From NCBI GenBank assembly GCA_015680685.1, contig MNCI01008436.1, positions 110,369-174,368 on the forward strand: a stretch of 64,000 bases of DNA, written 5' to 3'. This stretch comes from Gnetum montanum. Taxonomy: Eukaryota > Streptophyta > Gnetopsida > Gnetales > Gnetaceae. Numbering within the stretch: position 1 is the first letter of the stretch; each line of letters opens with the position of its first letter. The translations under genes and the position numbers were made by a program. Under the pieces are notes generated by a model that was given only the letters and a program-made list of their open reading frames with translations, was not told the origin of the DNA and did no database searches. Shown one piece after another: positions 45,991 to 59,700 of the stretch.

Positions 45991-48112
45991 TAAACAAAAT
46001 TATTATGTAACAAAAACAACAATTTACGAAAGTGACCATGGCTTATTTTGGTTAAACTTATTATTAAAATAAAGAAAACAAAGGAAATGGATAAGAATGA
46101 GGAGCATTTAATCCTTTTTTTATTAATAATGATCAAGTGCATAAAAGGCTCATCTTCTTTACATATGGTTATGGTGCCAATCCTTCTTGCATTATTGGTG
46201 GTGACATATGTTGGAGAAAAGTATGAGAGTATAGACAATGTGATTGATGATGAGAGGCATGAGATGATGATCCCACAAGAGATGTTATGGATTGATGACA
46301 TTTAGGAGAGTAGTAGTAGTGATTTGAGGAAGGAAAAGTAAAACCATTTGGAAAAATAGGTTATTGAACATACTATCCATAAGGGTCCAGCTAGCAATAG
46401 GGGTATTGCTAGTTTGTTGATGGTATTTCCCATGACTGTGGATTTTGCCATTATGATTGATAGTAGTCTTGAGGTTGATAAGAAGTCCTACTGTGATAGT
46501 ACCATTGGTTGTAGGATTGTCCATAATTGCCTTGTGGATAAGACAATCTCCTAGGCATTTACTTTTCTATGAACTTGGGATTCAAAGTAAAAGCCTTAGA
46601 CTCTTGTACATATAACATAACTAGGTAATAGTCATTTGGATATTCATATTAATAGATGTTACATTCATCCTCCTCCTTTGTATCTAAGTTTGCAACCTCT
46701 TATATTATAGCTATTTTCCCTTATTGCCAATAAGTGTTGTTATTTATTTTCTTGTTCTTTTTCCTCTTCTAATTTTGACCACTTGATTCTATTTTCTTTA
46801 CCTTATCCTCTATGATTTTCAAGTTGGTTGTAACTTTTTCATTCATCAACTCCCAAATCCTATCTGCCCTTGTTTTAATCTCAACAATGGACTTTTGTAT
46901 TGGCAAGGTTTTGTGTGAAATCAACTCTCAAGAGCTACCTCTTTTTTTTATCATAAATATGAACCTTTTTCGTGAAGTCTTGGATCCTAGTTATATTTCT
47001 CTAAACTTTTCCTTTTGCATGGCTCTTATTATTCTTTTTCCATCTATTCAATTAGCCTTTGTTCCTAATGGGCTCTCAACTTTGATAATTTTTCTTGGGC
47101 TTAGATCCCAAGAATCTCCCTCATTTTGTTATAAATCCCATCTATTATGTGGTGAGACTACTCTTTTTAAGAAAAACCATTGCTTGGGCATTTATGTAAT
47201 TGAGAATAGTATATATGCTAGGCTACATCTAGGGATTCATGATTTTCTTGCTTCCATCCCTAAATTTTTTCTTACATTGGACATCCTTAAATAGGTTTGA
47301 TAAATTTTTTTGTTAAAGAGCCTAAGCATTATGGATCACCAATGGATTGAACTTGGTTCCAACTATTTATACCAATATTTAGCTTCTTCTATTAATGTCC
47401 TAGAAAAGAGTTTAAGATTTTTCCACTTCCTTTTTATATTTTGGAAGGCATGGGCATGATGGAAGGCTAGTGTGGGTAAGAATTATAGCCTCCCTTAAAT
47501 TTAGGAATGTTATTCATATTAAGTTGTTTAATGTAGCTTTCCCTTTGTTTCCTATGTACTATTCTAATTGTATCCATGATCTGTATCATGCTTCTAGTAG
47601 CCAATAAGGGTTCATCATCATTAGACATGTCATGGGGATAATATCTATTTCTATTTTATTTGATTATGATGATCTTGTTTATGCTCCATTTGATACCTTG
47701 TATCTTGTTTGTGATTTCCATTTCTATCTTTATCTTGACTTCTTGGTGTACCTCTATCTTTATACCTATGTTCATCTTTATTAGAACTAGACATTCAAGA
47801 TGAAGAGGAAGATGGAAAATTGGGAGAATCACCATGGCTTCTATATCTCTCCCTATGGTCCCTTGATTTACCTCTTATAGGTTTGGATGAGGTTTTAGGT
47901 CTTGAGGCCCTCCTTGTTCTAGAACTTCCACCCCCTCTAGGGTTGTGTACAAGAGTTGAACATAGTCTTTGAATGTAGTAAGGGTCTGAATGATCATATG
48001 AGACCCCTACTTGTAGTGGTTCACTTCAATTTTCTTTACTATAGATCCTATCATTTCTCCTACTAGTGTTCTCATCATGTAATGAATATTTAGCCCTATG
48101 TGAAGGAGACAT
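45991..48112 (-). pseudogene. gag: Ath-C gag
   Basis: Start ATGTCTCCTTCACATAGGG at 48112-48110, matching the Ath-D gag start. An Arg/Ser-rich, Asp/Lys-rich region follows (HNPRGGGSSRTRRASRP, SQDKDRNGNHKQDTR). Near 46480-46350 the Tyr/Pro/Gln-rich tail is recognisable (YNQWYYHS, YQPQDYYQ, QLDPYG), as in Ath-B and Ath-D. The capsid domain in between is poorly preserved. No protease or pol follows, so the element is truncated on its 3' side near 46000. Open plus-strand frames here (46812-47294) are antisense shadows. Confidence 0.6.
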
Positions 48113-48223
48113 TTTTTATTTCATAGTGTGTGTGGATTAAAATATTAATTTTTCTTAAAATATAAGTCATTAATTCTTTTACAACAATCATTTGTAAAAT
48201 AACTAATTTAGATCACTAGCACC

Positions 48224-48242
48224 ATCCCTGAAAATGGTGCCA
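48224..48242 (-). other. Ath-C primer-binding site
   Basis: Minus strand TGGCACCATTTTCAGGGAT, a decayed tRNA-Asp site, one base inside the LTR. Confidence 0.7.
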
Positions 48243-48243
48243 A

Positions 48244-49226
48244 TAATGAGTAATATGTATTCCCTACGCCCAATCATACAAATCACAAGCATTCATGTAC
48301 AATCCAGTTAAATTCCATAGATGTAACTAGTGTGGTATTTAGATTATTAAGCATTAATTGCAAGTCACTATCTTCTCACTTAGACTAGTGGTAGCTTTAT
48401 CACATTTGGTTTAGTCCAAAGTAAGGTATATGATTATTGATGTTGTTGGGGCCTTAAACTAACTAAATAATAACATAAAAATGAGTTATTTAATCTAATT
48501 AATAATAAAATTACATCTATAACTATCATAAGGATGATGAGTATCCATTTCCAGATTTCCATAAACATCCTAAACTCACATAACTAGTTCCAAGATTACG
48601 AAGTATTATGCTACTAGGCAAACTAAGGAATAATGTTGCTAGCATTTCCAAGAAAATACTTGTATATGATTGAAATTGGTTTCAATCATTTCATTGATTG
48701 ATTAATGTGCATGGAAATTTAAATATTAAATAAGTACATAAAAAGTAAATCTATTCTAAGTCAAAGTGTTGCAATGAAAATGAATCAATCTGGATCTTAT
48801 TTCCATTCATGAAATATGTCTAGGTACAATGCCACTTGAATAAGATGTCATACAATTAACTCAAATCCACATAGTGGGCATTTGCTAACTATGTTCTATG
48901 ATTATTGAATAAAATTGCAAGAATTTGTCTACACTATTAATCATATGGTGTCAAATATGCAGTGGGTGCTTGCATATTTATATGCAAATATAGGCATTGC
49001 CTTGGTGGGGCTACATTAATGCATTTGGCTACATTGACGGGGATGTGTCAACAAGCATGCATTGATGCAAATAAGTTATAGCATATGAAATATAGCATCT
49101 ATGATATAGTAGCTAACTGAGATGCATTGATGGTGATGCTACAATGCAGATGCAATGTAGCATTTGTATCACAGCCGACTAATACACTTGATAAAATGAT
49201 GCTTTATCATATTCTCATAACTTAAC
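48244..49226 (-). repeat. Ath-C LTR
   Basis: The inner end is TAATGAG (for TGATGAG) next to the PBS. It carries the family features GTATTCCCTACGCCC near the inner end and a TATA-like ATATAAATATG (minus strand, about 48970-48982) followed by CCCACTGCATATTTG, as in Ath-D. The outer edge is approximate. Confidence 0.65.
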
Positions 49227-50544
49227 TACTTGACATATCATGCTTCATCATTAATATTCCTTATTTACTTATGTAAATTTCTTAGTAAAGATATGTTTTG
49301 GATAAATCAGAAATTAGATTAATTTAAGTCATTACACCTAAACTTCAATGCGATAATCTTGAAAGTAAGACATGAGATGAATTTGATTAACAGATTTGAG
49401 AATTCATGCCTTCAACACCATTGGATAATTAAGCTTCTAAGTAATAAATGTGATTTTTTAAATCTCTTCAATTATGCAATGATAAAATCACCATTGGAAA
49501 TAATGCAAATATCATCATGAAAAAAACTTGATTTTCTTTACTAACAATCTAACCAATTGATAATAATGAACTTGATAATTGAGGAGAATAATAAGCATCA
49601 TGCATGTTAATTTTATGGTCATTAAGAAGTGTAAGAAATACATTACAAATTCCTTCTATCTTTACCTTTAAATCATATCCTACTTTAATGTTTTCAAGAT
49701 AACTATTTGGATTATAATTGTAAAATTATAATTAAATGGAGTCATATGATTTGAATAACCACTAGCTATGGTTCATGTATGAGGAGTAACTTCTTTGATC
49801 ATTTGATTTGCAACAAAATTGGAGTTTGGATCTTTATATTTTGATTGATCTTGTGACTCTTAAGGATTTCTTTAAGGCTGAGGAGATTTTCCATTGGATT
49901 TGATGAATCATTTTAAGTGTAGATAGGAAATCCAACCTTCCACCAATACTTATCTTTATAATGACATTTCTTCTTTTAATCTTTAAAATATTAATAAGTA
50001 GTATGCAATGCTTTATCCACATGAAGAAAAATGTACATAGAGTCAAAGTATTTTTATTTATTTTTTAGGTAATGGATGGATGTAAATTATTTTGGCCCCA
50101 ACTCATCTATATTTTTCATAAAATTCTTTATTTTTACTATGGGGATTGACTTCTCAACTTTCTCAAGTATAGTCCAATCATAAATTGTAAGTCCATACAT
50201 GAATGAAATGAGTAGTTTTGAAGGCTATAAAGTTGATATTCAATTTTCTTTACAATTTCATGAATTTTCATGTTCCTTTCTTTTCTCATTTACACATCTA
50301 TCATGAGTATCAACTTCTATTCCTAATTATCAATTCATTGTCATTAGTCATCAGTGTAATCAAATTATTAAGCAACTATCATATTAAATTCATTATCAAA
50401 CTTTCTATAACTTATTGTCTCATAGTCCAGAATTTCAAGCATTTCAAAATTATCACATCTAGAAGATCAAGAGTCAAAACTACATAAGTCAATAATTCAT
50501 GAAGAAGTTTTTAACAAAATTGTTATTAGGCCCAGCCACCATGA
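49227..50544. other. AT-rich DNA left of the copia element
   Basis: No domain recognised; short open stretches on both strands lack motifs. The copia 5' LTR and PBS would be expected here but were not found. Confidence 0.4.
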
Positions 50545-52596
50545 GCTACATTAAGAAAATACCCAACTGTCCCATTATCTTCAATAGAAACCAAGATTTC
50601 ATTCTCTAGAAAGAAATGTGAAAGAACTCCTAAAAGTTAATGAAGTATAGGATGTGATAGAACTTGTAGAAGCCCATATCAAACTCACTCCAAAAGGAGA
50701 AAATAAAGACAAAGAAAGTCCTTTGAATTAAGAACTTCTAGAAGAAGAAAAGTGCAAGAGAAAATATTCACATGTAGGAATTATCATTATTTTTGATATA
50801 TAAGAAAAAATATCTAGAAGATTGTGCTTATTAAAGAGTACTAAAGAAGTGTGGGAAAGATTATGCTCAAATTATCCAAGCAACATCAAAAATCAACATA
50901 GAAAAGAACTATTGTACAAAATTTAATTTTATAAATTAGAAATTAGAAGAGATTAAAACATTGAAGAGGTTTTTATAGAGATGTACATTAGCATGAAAAA
51001 CATTAATGATTTTGAATGTGGCTTTACTTAGCATCAAAAAGTATAGAAAATTAAAGTAGCTCTTTACAATGATTCTAGAATCTAAAACATAATGATGAAC
51101 TTTCTACAAAATAAAGAATTCAAGTAACTCATTGTGGATGATCTAGTTGCTCAAATCAAAATACTTGAAATTTTGAGAACTAACAAAAATGATAAAGAAC
51201 AAGTCTTCACATTTAGCAAAGGAAGAAAAAGATTCAACAGAGAATGAGAAAAATTCAATAGAAGCTATTCTTAGGACCAAAGCAATTGAGATAGGTTAGA
51301 GACTTTATAAAGAGATAATAAAGATAGAGCTTTCATAAGAGGAATATGGAACTCAAAAAGGTAGAGAAATGATCAAATTCCTCTATGAAAACTTTGTAAT
51401 AAAAGAGGTCACACCATAGAAGTATGTTGATGCAACTTTGGACTTAATGCTCTTCAACTCGAAGATAAAGATGGAGTAATGAAATCAAATTAACTAGATC
51501 ATGAAGGCAAGATCAAAGCTCTTAATTCCAACAAAATAATTAATCAAAATTCTTGGATTATAGATAATGGATGCTCAAATCACATGACATCATATAAGTG
51601 TCACCTTCTTCAATACAAATAAAAAACAAATTGGTAGCATAAAAATAGAATATGGTAACCACATTAACATAGAAATAGTTGGAAACTACATTATTAAATT
51701 ACTAAACAACAAGATTATATTCATCATTGATGTATTTGATGTACCAAATCTCTTAAATCCTCTTATTTTAGTAGGAGAAATGGTCAAGCAAGAAATCAAA
51801 ATCAACCTCAAAGATTACTAGTGCATTATTAAAAAGAAAAAGAAAATAAAAAAGGAAAAAAAAAACAAGAGAAGAAGAAATCATTAGAAAAAAATCCTAC
51901 AATAACAAAATATATTGCTTAGATTGCAATCACTTTGATCATAGAGAAAACCTCATTCAAGATAATAATCAAACCATCGTTCAAGTTACTACTTTAAACA
52001 AAAATACATAAAGACCCATATCAAAGCATTTCCAAGTATCAAACAACAAATGAAGAAGAAGCCAAATTTGACATAAACGATTGGAACACACCTCTTATAA
52101 TAAACTAGAAAAAATGGCAAAGATAAGAATAGAAATATGAGTTTAAATCAAAGATGCTTCGAATGAAAAATATGAAATATGACTTCAAGAAAAGAAAATC
52201 AATAGTCCTCACATACTAACTATGCAAAGAAAGGAAAGCCATATTGATCTTATCAACATGAATCTTATTGGATCTACAGTTATTACCTCTATAGGAGGAT
52301 CCAATTATAAACTTGTCATGATAGATAATTTCTCAAGATATACCTAGATAGACAACATGAAGATCAAGTCTAAGGAAATAATCAAATTTAAATACTTCTA
52401 CATTATCATGAAAAATATTATTGGTCTATATATCAAAACCATCAAATTAGATAAAGGGGAAGAGTTCATCAATCAATAGTTCAAAACTTTTTGTATACAT
52501 CAACACAGTTTTTATTAAACCACATGTGAATATAGTCCATAATCAAATGGCATTATATAAAGGAAAAATAAAATGTTGCAAGATATAATGAGAAGT
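50545..52596 (+). pseudogene. Ty1/copia element: gag, protease and integrase, 3' end cut off
   Basis: Gag (about 50640-51250): STKEVWERLCSNYPSN, NIEEVFIEMYISMKNIND, LIVDDLVAQIKILEI, the UBN2-type copia gag. A zinc-knuckle remnant is at about 51390 (CNKRGHTIEVC). Protease: SWIIDNGCSNHMTS at 51551, where WIIDSGCSNHMT is usual. Integrase: HIDLINMNLIGSTVITSIGG and LVMIDNFSRYT (52235-52340), KLDKGEEF (52449), then GII.RKNKMLQDIMRS, where the sequence is broken by the Ath-D LTR at 52597. RT and RNase H should continue to the right of Ath-D, outside the window. Stops at CAA/CAG positions throughout. Confidence 0.8.
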
Positions 52597-53539
52597 TGAT
52601 GAGTCATCATTGGTTGGCTGCATTGACAAGGGCTTGTCAATGTAGCTGATTACATTGATGAGGCCTTGTTCATGAGGCCTTCTCAATGCATTTTGACCAG
52701 TGTTGATGATGCCTCATTGACATGATGTCTATCCATCACCTATAAATATCTGCCTACCCACTGCATTTATGGGGACTCGAGATTTCAATTGTAGCGAAGA
52801 TCTTGCATTTTCTCCATTCGAAAGTTAGAATTTTTTTCTTGAGTGCCCATAGCAAGAGTCATTGAGTGTATAGATCTTTATCTAAGAATTGTTGTACTTG
52901 TGCATGATAGTGTGTGCAACAATAAAGATTATCTTTCTGATAAATCTTCCATCACTTTGGATAGATTAGCTCTTTTATTTATGCATTCAATGTTTTCAAT
53001 TATTTGTTAATTATTCTCATTTATTTTGAAATTATTTTCTAGAAATTGAGTTAATGAGATTATTAAGCAAGATAGATTAAATACATAAGTACGACCACTT
53101 CAAGTGTAACACATATTCACTTGGTAATCCCAATAGTGTCATCACTTGGTACACCTAGTAGCATAGTGTTTGGTTACCTAGTAATGGATACGTGGGTTTA
53201 GGATGTGTACAGAAAATTGGAATGGATACTTAAGTTAGGATTAGTTAAATATTAGTTAATTAATTAATTTATATTAGTTAATAAATTACTTTTTCTTACA
53301 TTTCCAGCACCCAAAACATAAAATACAAAATGACAAAAACTAGATGCCTCAGTTATACTTAACCATACCAACGAATGTCACAAGTGTAATTGAGAGGACA
53401 ACAATTGACCTTAAGGATAGATTCACTTCTTAAAAGGCTAGTGCACTAGAAACAATAAAGTCTACAAAATTTGACCAAGTCACACATGAACACTTCATGA
53501 TTCGTATGGTTGGACGTAGGGGTACCTTATTGCTCATCA
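52597..53539 (+). repeat. Ath-D 5' LTR
   Basis: Begins TGATGAGTCATCA and ends GCTCATCA (inverted ends TGATGAG/CTCATCA), 943 bp. TATA box CTATAAATA near 52740, preceded by GATGAGGCCTTG and CATGAGGCCTTC. The reverse complement is at 219-1125. Confidence 0.9.
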
Positions 53540-53540
53540 A

Positions 53541-53559
53541 TGGTACCATTGCTGGGGAC
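53541..53559 (+). other. Ath-D primer-binding site
   Basis: TGGTACCATTGCTGGGGAC, one base after the LTR; tRNA-Asp type with C-to-T / G-to-A changes. Confidence 0.85.
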
Positions 53560-53677
53560 TTTGTTTGTGGATATCAAGTGAATATCACTAATATCACTAT
53601 ACGAACCTAAGGTCATAACATTCCCACTATACATAAAATTATAAAAGAACACTAACAATTTTAGTTTCTTTTACAAA

Positions 53678-55930
53678 ATGTCTTCTTCTCGTAAGCATGA
53701 TGATACTAAACCACCAGTCCCACAAGAATGCAAGGTGATATTTACTCATCCAAATGAGTTTGTGCTAAATTTTACATTCATCCTACATTAGGATGAATAA
53801 ATGCAATGGCATGATATGGAGGGCAATGTTGTTTTTTCCCTTGATATATCTATGCCTAGAATGCTAATTAAAACCCTTAAGTTGGGCATAGCAGATCTTC
53901 ATGAAGAGTACATTGTGGATAGATATCACACTCGGAACTATCATCCCACTAAAACACAATGTAAGCAGGATAAACTTCAGGAGAGACTCCATAACACCAC
54001 AAAGGGAAAACATTACAGTAACCCTTTGTTCCTACTAAATCAAGAGGACAATAAGGATCCTTCCTTGGAAGGTTCTCAACATGAAGATTCTCTACCCCCT
54101 ACTAATGATGGTAAGGATGTGAACTTGACCATGTGATCAACTATTCATAAACTGGATTCAAGGAAGAGTGATAGCCAAGGTAGGGACTTAGGTGAACATT
54201 GTAATAACAAGGGATCTAATGATGGAGATCATAAAAATCATAAGAGTGATGGAAAATACCATGGTGGCGGTGGTAGTCCACCTTCCTCTTCATCCTCTTC
54301 ATCTAAGTCTAAACATTCCTCTTCATCTGATGGTTCTCATAGAAGCTATTGTTGGAACAACCATGATGAAGTTTATCAACAAAATCATAATGATCATGAG
54401 GGACACCAAAATTGAAGGGGTAGTTGAAACCATCATCAACATGATGAACATAGCAATGATGATGAACCTTTACTAGTAACTCAAAGTGTGTTTAACATTG
54501 CAAAGGCAATAAGAATTCCAACTAGGAATATGAACGATAATCAGATCAAGCACCTAGATATGAACAATATCTTAAGATTTGAGGAGAATACAACTCCAAT
54601 CCATAGACACATTTGCAAGATTTTCAAAATTCTTGTTCCTTACAAAACATTGAGAATGAGTGGCAGAAACTCAAGATTTTCCAAAAGACACTTATTAAGG
54701 AAGCCAAAAGTTGGTATTGGTCCTTAGAATTGGAATCTATCTGAAGATGGAGTACCATGTTAGAACTGTTCAATGAAAAATATCATATGTACTCCAAAGT
54801 GTCTAATCTGAGAAGGAAAATCCAAGGTTGGAAACAAGGAGCACATGAACCCTTGGATATCACCATGGGCCAATACTATTCACTACTACATTGATGTCCT
54901 AGCCATGATTACTCTCAAAGAGAATAACTTTGCCACATCATAGATGGGCTCAAGGCAGAAACAAGAAGAACCCTTAGGGTGTATGCCCAAGGGAGGTTGT
55001 CTAAAATGAGAGCTCATCAAATCCAAAGGCTAATTGAGCAAGTAGTAAAAGAAGAAGGTGAGCTACGAAAAAGGGAGAGTGCTAAAGAGTATAATAAGGA
55101 TCCATCCATTAGAAAACGAGAGTTCTGATGTTGTGATGAGGAGAAATCACCACTTGATAAAGTGGTGAACAGAAAGACCTTGCCTATCCAAAAATCTATT
55201 TTTGAGATTTCTGCCAAGGTTGACAAGTTACGGGACTCTTTGGATCAAAATTTTCAGAACACTTTGAAAATTGCTAAAGAATCCAAAGAGCAAAATAGTG
55301 ATCAGAATCATCGATGATGAAAAGAAGCTGAACGTGCCTATTAAATAGGTAAGGGAAAAGCTAATGTAGTAGACGAAGTTGTGGAATTTGACTTTGATGA
55401 TGAAAATGAATGTGACATCTATTAATATGAACATCCAAAGGGTTGTTGCCCTATGGTGTCACACTTACAAGAATCGAGAGTGTATGCACTGAACCCCCAC
55501 CTCGCATGTAGGCAAGCTCCAAGATGATTACCTTATCCTCAAGGTAGTCCAAGATAGTTCCACCAATAAAAAAAATCTTACTACCCAAGTTGAACTCCTC
55601 CACAACCTTATGAATAATACCAGTAATGGTACCAACCACAATCATAGGAAATGCCACCACCAAGGTAGTAGTACCTTTATAGACAACTAGATCCATATGA
55701 GTAGTATGTTTAGCAACCTGTCTCCCCTAGAATTTTAGTAAGTCATGCATCATTCTAGCATCATTATTACCCTCTAGAGTACCACTAAATACATTCACCA
55801 TCTACTCAAGGGGAAAACCCATATCAGTATCCTTATCCACCTTAGGGTGAAATTCCTCCATAGTTGTAGCAACAAAATTCTACAAGGGTTGTACACTCAC
55901 AACCCATTTTTCAACCAAGTGGCCTAGATA
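53678..55930 (+). pseudogene. gag: Ath-D gag
   Basis: ATGTCTTCTTCTCGTAAGC at 53678. An N-terminal open stretch (53801-54136) and a His/Ser/Asn-rich region with a Ser run (54280-54330) are followed by the capsid domain (54690-55010: KSWYWSLELESI, LFNEKYHMYSKVSN, QYYSLLH, KAETRRTLRVYAQGRL). Then come a coiled region (55030-55330), a damaged zinc knuckle CDIY.YEHPKGC (55411) and a Tyr/Pro/Gln-rich tail. The frame shifts once between 54580 and 54690. It is the best-preserved capsid in the window. Confidence 0.75.
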
Positions 55931-56063
55931 AACAATCAAGGAAATAACCTTTCTTTTGGCCTAGTAGTCCCCTACAGCCCTCACAATCCACTCTAGCTAA
56001 TTTCCCTCATCTCTAGTACCCTCATCCTCACCATCAAATACCTTTGAGCATCCTTAAAACCAA

Positions 56064-56451
56064 GTGCCACCTAGGATCTGCATTGTGATGCTAACTCATG
56101 TTATTTCTAACTGGATCAAGGCTGTAAACCTTCCTAAAAAAAGATCTAATCCAGGAAGTCTACTCATCTTTCTACAAATTGCTAGACAAGAACCATGCAA
56201 GGCTCTTCTTGACTCTAGTTCTAGAGTTAATCTCATCTCCCATGATATGTACAAAGCCTGGAACCTACCACCTTTAATAAGAGCAACATTTGTTTAAAAT
56301 TAGTAGATTAGTCAATTATGATCCCTTTGGAATTAGTGGAGACATTGTGACCATAGTTTGTGGGTGGTCGTATCCTAATAATTTTCTGGTAATCAAGGTG
56401 AACAATTGTAAAAGTGACTTCTCCATCATCATGGAAAGGGCTTAGTTAAGC
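56064..56451 (+). pseudogene. Ath-D protease
   Basis: A 77-codon open stretch reading MLTHVISNWIKAVNLPKK and EPCKALLDSSSRVNLISHDMY: LLDSSS holds the place of the retropepsin LLDSGA/S motif, with Asp kept and Gly changed to Ser. A frameshift follows before 56452. Confidence 0.65.
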
Positions 56452-57880
56452 ATGGTTAATGCACGAATGGGTATATGGGACTTATCTCTCAAAATATCTA
56501 AGGAGAATGAGTTAGGAAATTTTGAGAAGAAGCATATTCCATGCATTACATACAATGATAACAGGTTCCATTGCATGCAAACGATTTGGGCAACTAGAAG
56601 CACATACATAAAGGCTTGCAATCAATATGCACAAAAAACTAATATTCAACAATGTCTGTATGTAGTAGCCATAATGCAGGAAGGCATCCAATGGCTGATA
56701 GCTAATTCAAATAGCAACATAATATGCATGGAGCTAACTAAGAGCTTAACTTTTACATATATAGAAGTCATGGAAAAAATTGAACAAGTCCATTCCCAAC
56801 TCTTTAATGAAGATAATGATAACTATTGGGGAGATTTGGAGATCCCTAATCAGTTCAAGTAGGAGCCCTTAGAACTAAAAACTTTACCTATCAAAATGGA
56901 GTATGAATTTTTAAAGAATGGTAAACATGTCATCATTAATGCCAAACTTGCTCTTGAACAAAAAGAAAAGTTGAAAGTGATGAATAAATGGTCAACAACC
57001 TTTTCTTGGTCATATCCAGAACTAATAGGAATCGATCCAAGGATATGCCAACATTGCATCTACATTGACCTAGCCATGAAACCTAGAAGATAGCCACAGG
57101 GGTGGCTAAATCCTAAATTGAAGCAAATAATTAAGGAGGAGATAGAGCAACTCCTCAATGCGAGGTTTATCTATCCAATCATGGATAGTGAGTGGGTTAG
57201 CCCACTCATAATTATACTAAAGAAGGATGGTAAATGATGGGTTTGCATTGACTTTAGGTTGCTAAATATGGCAACATTTAAGGATCACTTTCTTTTTCCA
57301 TTTTTGGATCAAGTATTAGGTACCATATCTAGGAATTGTTATTATAGTTTCTAGGATAGTTATAGTGGCTATAACCAAATCCAAATTATGCTAGAAGGCC
57401 AATCCAACACAACATTTATGAGTCCCTGGGGGAATTTTGCATACTATAATATGCCATTTGGCCTATGCAATGTGCCTACGACATTTCAATGTTTGGTCCT
57501 TAATATCTTTAAATAACAAATTGGTAGTGGTGTTGAAGTTTTCATAGATGACTTTTCCACCTATAGAGCTAACTTTGAGCAAGCCTTGGATTAACTTCAG
57601 TAAGTATTGAAGAGATGTGTTAAGAAAAAATTATGACTCAATTAGCAAAAGAGCCATCTCATGGTCTAAGAAGGCATTGTGCTAGGTACTAAATTTTTGC
57701 AGAAAGGGATTTAGGTAGAACTGGAAAAGATAAGGGTCATCCAAGGAATAACACACTAACCAAAGACCATCAAAGATGTTCAGTCATTCCTTGGACACAC
57801 CAATTACTACCGATGCTTTATTGATAATTTCTCTAGGATTGCTAAACCATTGGTAGGACTTACAAAGAAAGATGCACCAT
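56452..57880 (+). pseudogene. Ath-D reverse transcriptase
   Basis: One frame from 56452 onward. Linker, then RFIYPIMDSEWVSPLIII, DFRLLNMATFKDHFLFPFLD, SGYNQIQIMLE, YNMPFGLCNVPTTFQ, and the active-site EVFIDDFS at about 57535-57558 (FIDD). Then LEKIRVIQGITH, SFLGHTNYYRCFIDNFSRIA. Same architecture as Ath-B; stops but no frameshift. Confidence 0.8.
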
Positions 57881-58370
57881 TCATTTGGACCAAGGAATGT
57901 GAAAATAAATTCCAAAAATTAAAAGAGGAACTTGTAGATACACCAATCCTATGAGCACCAAATTAGTCCAAACCATTCCATATCATGATAGATACATCTA
58001 ACTATGCTTTGGGAGCCCTGCTCATGTAGGTGGATGATAAGAAACATCCATATTATATCCAGTACATTAGTTGAAGCATTATGGGGGCATAGTTAAATTA
58101 CACCACCACAAAAAAAGAATTAATGGAAATGGTGTATGAGCTAGAAAATTTTAGACATTATGTACTAGGTTACAAAGTATTTGTACATATGGACCATAGT
58201 GCAATTCACTTCCTTATGAATAAGCCAATAGTAAGCCCTCATGTTATACATTGGCTTGTGATCTTATAGGAATTCAATATTACTATGGTAGATCAAAAAG
58301 GGATCGAGAATGTGGTCGCTAACCATATTTCTTGCTTAATATGGGATAACAAAAAGGAAGAGATCCTATT
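57881..58370 (+). pseudogene. Ath-D RNase H
   Basis: FHIMIDTSNYALGALLM (first Asp kept), NYTTTKKELMEMVYELENFRHY, LGYKVFVHMDHSAIHFLMNK, NVVANHISCL. Matches Ty3/gypsy RNase H blocks. In frame with RT. Confidence 0.8.
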
Positions 58371-59700
58371 CTTTGATCAATTTCCAGATGAACTCCTCTT
58401 TACCAAAGTAATAAATGAACACATACTTGAAAAAGCAATATGGTATAATGGTGTTCTCACATATCTTCCTACTCAAGAGATGCCATAAGACTTGGATTTT
58501 AGGGAAAAGAAACAATTTTTACATCAAGACAAATACTTTAAGGAAATTAATGGACACCTTTACAAGGTGTGTGCCAATGGCCTGATTTGCTAGTATATCC
58601 TTGACGAAGATCAATTGCATGTTTTCCAAGATGCTCATGAAGGACCTTGTAAAGGCCACAATGCAAGGAGATGCACAGCAATAAAATTCCTAATGGAAAG
58701 ATACTAGTGGCCCATAATCTTTAGGGATGCCAATTAGTTTGTCAAGTCTTATGAATGTTGTCAATGTGATGGGAGGATGACCACTTATATGGAAGGTCCT
58801 AAATAGTGAATTCAACCACTAGAACCTTTCAACATATTGGGTGTTGACTTCATGGATCCCATCACACCCATGTCTAATGAGAAAGCATATATTATAGTAG
58901 TAGTTGACTATTGCACAAAATGGGTTAAAGTAATAGCTGTTACATATTTCATATCATCCACTACTACTAGATTTATATGACAACATATCATCAATAGGTT
59001 TGGGGTGCCACATTCACTAATTTCTAATAATGGGACTCATTTCATAGGTGTCACATTTAGAAAAATAATGCAACACTTGGGGGTAGACCATAAATTAACA
59101 ATGCCTTACCACCCCCAAGCCAACAGTCAACTAGAGGTAACCAACTGAGAGATTACAAAAATATTAACACAAACCATTAGCAAATATAAGAAGGATTGGA
59201 GCACAATCCTTAATGATGCTCTCTGGGCTTATCAATCAACTTGGAGACTTCCTATTGGATATTCTCCCTATGAGTTAGTGTATGGAAAACTTCCAACACT
59301 CCAAATTCTATCTAAGCTTTATACACTCTCAATGTCTTGTGATCTAAACCTTGATCTAAGTTTAGCACAAAAGGGAAGATTGATCAATTTTAACATGTTA
59401 GATGAAAATTGCTTAGTGGTCCTATCTTTGAATAAGGTGAACAAGGAATTTAGCAAGCAATGCCATGACCTTAGAATTAGGAAAGTAAGGTTTCAACCAA
59501 GAGATAAGCTCCTCTATTGGAACCCCACACATGTACCTCAAAAGGAAAAATTTTAAACATTGTGGAAGGGATCTTATATAATTGATCAAACCTTTTCCTT
59601 TGGGGCCATGATAATTTACAAACATAACAGCCCAAATAAAAAGTAGTTGGTCAATATCCAACAAATTAAACCTTTTCTAGAACCAACATTGGCTAGTATA
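58371..59700 (+). pseudogene. Ath-D integrase
   Basis: HEGPCKGHNARRC ... SYECCQCDG (zinc-binding part), GVDFMDPITP (first Asp), LISNNGTHF (second Asp position is Asn, a G-to-A change), NSQLEVTN (Glu kept), ALWAYQSTWRLPIGYSPYEL, then a 92-codon open stretch (59278-59556) with DKLLYWNPTHVPQ. In frame with RT over 3.2 kb. The D-to-N change means this copy would be inactive even without stops. Confidence 0.85.

Noticed and set aside
46812-47294. 160-codon plus-strand ORF, the longest in the window after pol pieces
   Set aside because: It lies antisense to the Ath-C gag and shows no domain or conserved motif.
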